From the NCBI RefSeq assembly GCF_003171515.1, contig NC_089394.1:2790001-2854000 (forward strand): DNA of 64,000 nt, in the 5' to 3' direction. The translations under genes were made by a program, and so were the position numbers. The notes below the pieces were generated by a model that had not been told where the DNA came from, ran no database searches, and saw only the letters and a list, made by a program, of their open reading frames with translations. Shown in pieces: positions 63,730 through 64,000 of the stretch (the stretch's first letter is position 1; each line of letters starts with the position of its first letter). This stretch comes from Pyrenophora tritici-repentis. Taxonomy: Eukaryota; Ascomycota; Dothideomycetes; Pleosporales; Pleosporaceae.

Positions 63730-64000
63730 GGTGGCACGTCTCTCTCGTAGGCCCGTGGCTGATCGACAAGGCTAGTAAGCAGGGGCCACATTTGGCTTGA
63801 TAGCAGCTTGGCTGGCTTGTTGCCATCTCTGCTACAGACGTCTCGTCTGTCTAGATAATATTCTTCTAGTCCTCTAACGTCTAATCCTTATGTTTAATTA
63901 CCTACCTAAGACGAGCACTCCTTATCTCCTGTGTTAACCTAGGCTTCCTCGTTAGCTTAGTCTTCCTGTATCCTGCTTCTCTCAGCACCCTCTAGACGGT

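Larger units (their letters stand above)
61027..63831. mobile_element. 202-bp MITE, split by the nested hAT element
   Basis: The outer pieces 61027-61134 and 63738-63831 together make 202 bp. Terminal arms of 61 bp (61027-61087 and 63771-63831) match with two differences; they start CA(C/G)AGATGGCAACAAGCC. The flanks carry the 8-bp duplication CTACAGAC (61019-61026 and 63832-63839). This MITE landed in the Tc1/mariner relic, since deleting it with one target copy restores the relic's frame. It later received the hAT element. Confidence 0.9.
60060..64000 (-). pseudogene. Tc1/mariner-type transposase relic, RIP-like mutated, split by nested insertions; runs off the window
   Basis: Minus-strand pieces at 64000-63840, 61018-60867 and 60670-60060 translate, with many stop codons, into successive parts of one DDE transposase. 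They are an N-terminal RRVLREAGY-like helix-turn-helix region, then WTLEDW and TDETS (first catalytic Asp), then a RRGGYR segment, FMFWGCFSYDKKGP, a charged coiled coil, IEDKAPTHA (second Asp), and LDLNYIEPCWF-like text with the final Glu. Removing the 202-bp MITE plus one target copy rejoins TDETSVV to the RRGGYR segment in frame. Removing the 180-bp MITE rejoins KKGP with the coiled coil. Stops are TAG/TAA/TGA where C-to-T changes from Gln/Arg/Trp codons are expected. Not functional. Confidence 0.8.

Noticed and set aside
1..64000. CRISPR arrays, operons, prokaryotic signals
   Set aside because: Spliced genes, tRNA/Pol III signals and fungal families show a eukaryotic nuclear sequence; no regularly spaced direct repeats of CRISPR type were seen.

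Overview
The window is nuclear DNA of a filamentous ascomycete, most likely a Dothideomycete of the order Pleosporales. The genes are dense and lie on both strands. Introns are short (about 45-65 nt) with GT-AG ends and CTAAC/CTAAT-like branch sites. The content (LysM protein, PL4 rhamnogalacturonan lyase, secreted M14 carboxypeptidase, PEBP-like surface protein, AT-rich mutated transposon relics) suits a plant-associated fungus. Species assignment is inference; Pyrenophora is a good candidate.

Layout. 1-14.1 kb: M14 carboxypeptidase (cut by the edge), Ap4A phosphorylase-like protein, small coiled-coil protein, bromodomain protein, LysM protein, PL4 lyase, INO80 subunit IES2. 14.3-26 kb: NmrA-like reductase, an unplaced large protein, a J-domain gene with two stop codons, COX11, HIT zinc-finger protein, MSC7-like aldehyde dehydrogenase, short-chain dehydrogenase. 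26.9-31.9 kb: glutamine synthetase-like protein, RNase P subunit Rpr2, helicase SUB2. 31.9-37.4 kb is a gene-poor block. 37.4-59.5 kb: ketopantoate reductase-like protein, membrane-anchored hexokinase, tRNA-Lys, MFS carriers, clamp-loader subunit RFC5, MRS2 magnesium channel, ribosomal protein eL43, PEBP-like protein, methyltransferase.

60-64 kb is the most interesting part: a nest of transposons. A mutated, stop-riddled Tc1/mariner transposase relic (minus strand) was hit twice. One hit is a 180-bp MITE with perfect 57-bp inverted repeats and an 8-bp target duplication. The other is a 202-bp MITE, which was itself hit by a 2,595-bp hAT-type element at 61135-63729. The hAT element has 17-bp inverted repeats, 8-bp target duplications and telomere-like subterminal repeats. 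It looks intact, and it carries two divergently transcribed genes: a 158-aa histone H3 variant, and a 274-aa protein that keeps only the hAT dimerisation domain of a transposase. The H3 variant has an intact histone fold but a rewritten N-terminal tail without the ARKS motifs around K9 and K27. The two genes share a repeated TTATCACAG motif, in the sense orientation, in leaders and introns. A transposon that brings its own histone is the candidate unusual system of this window.
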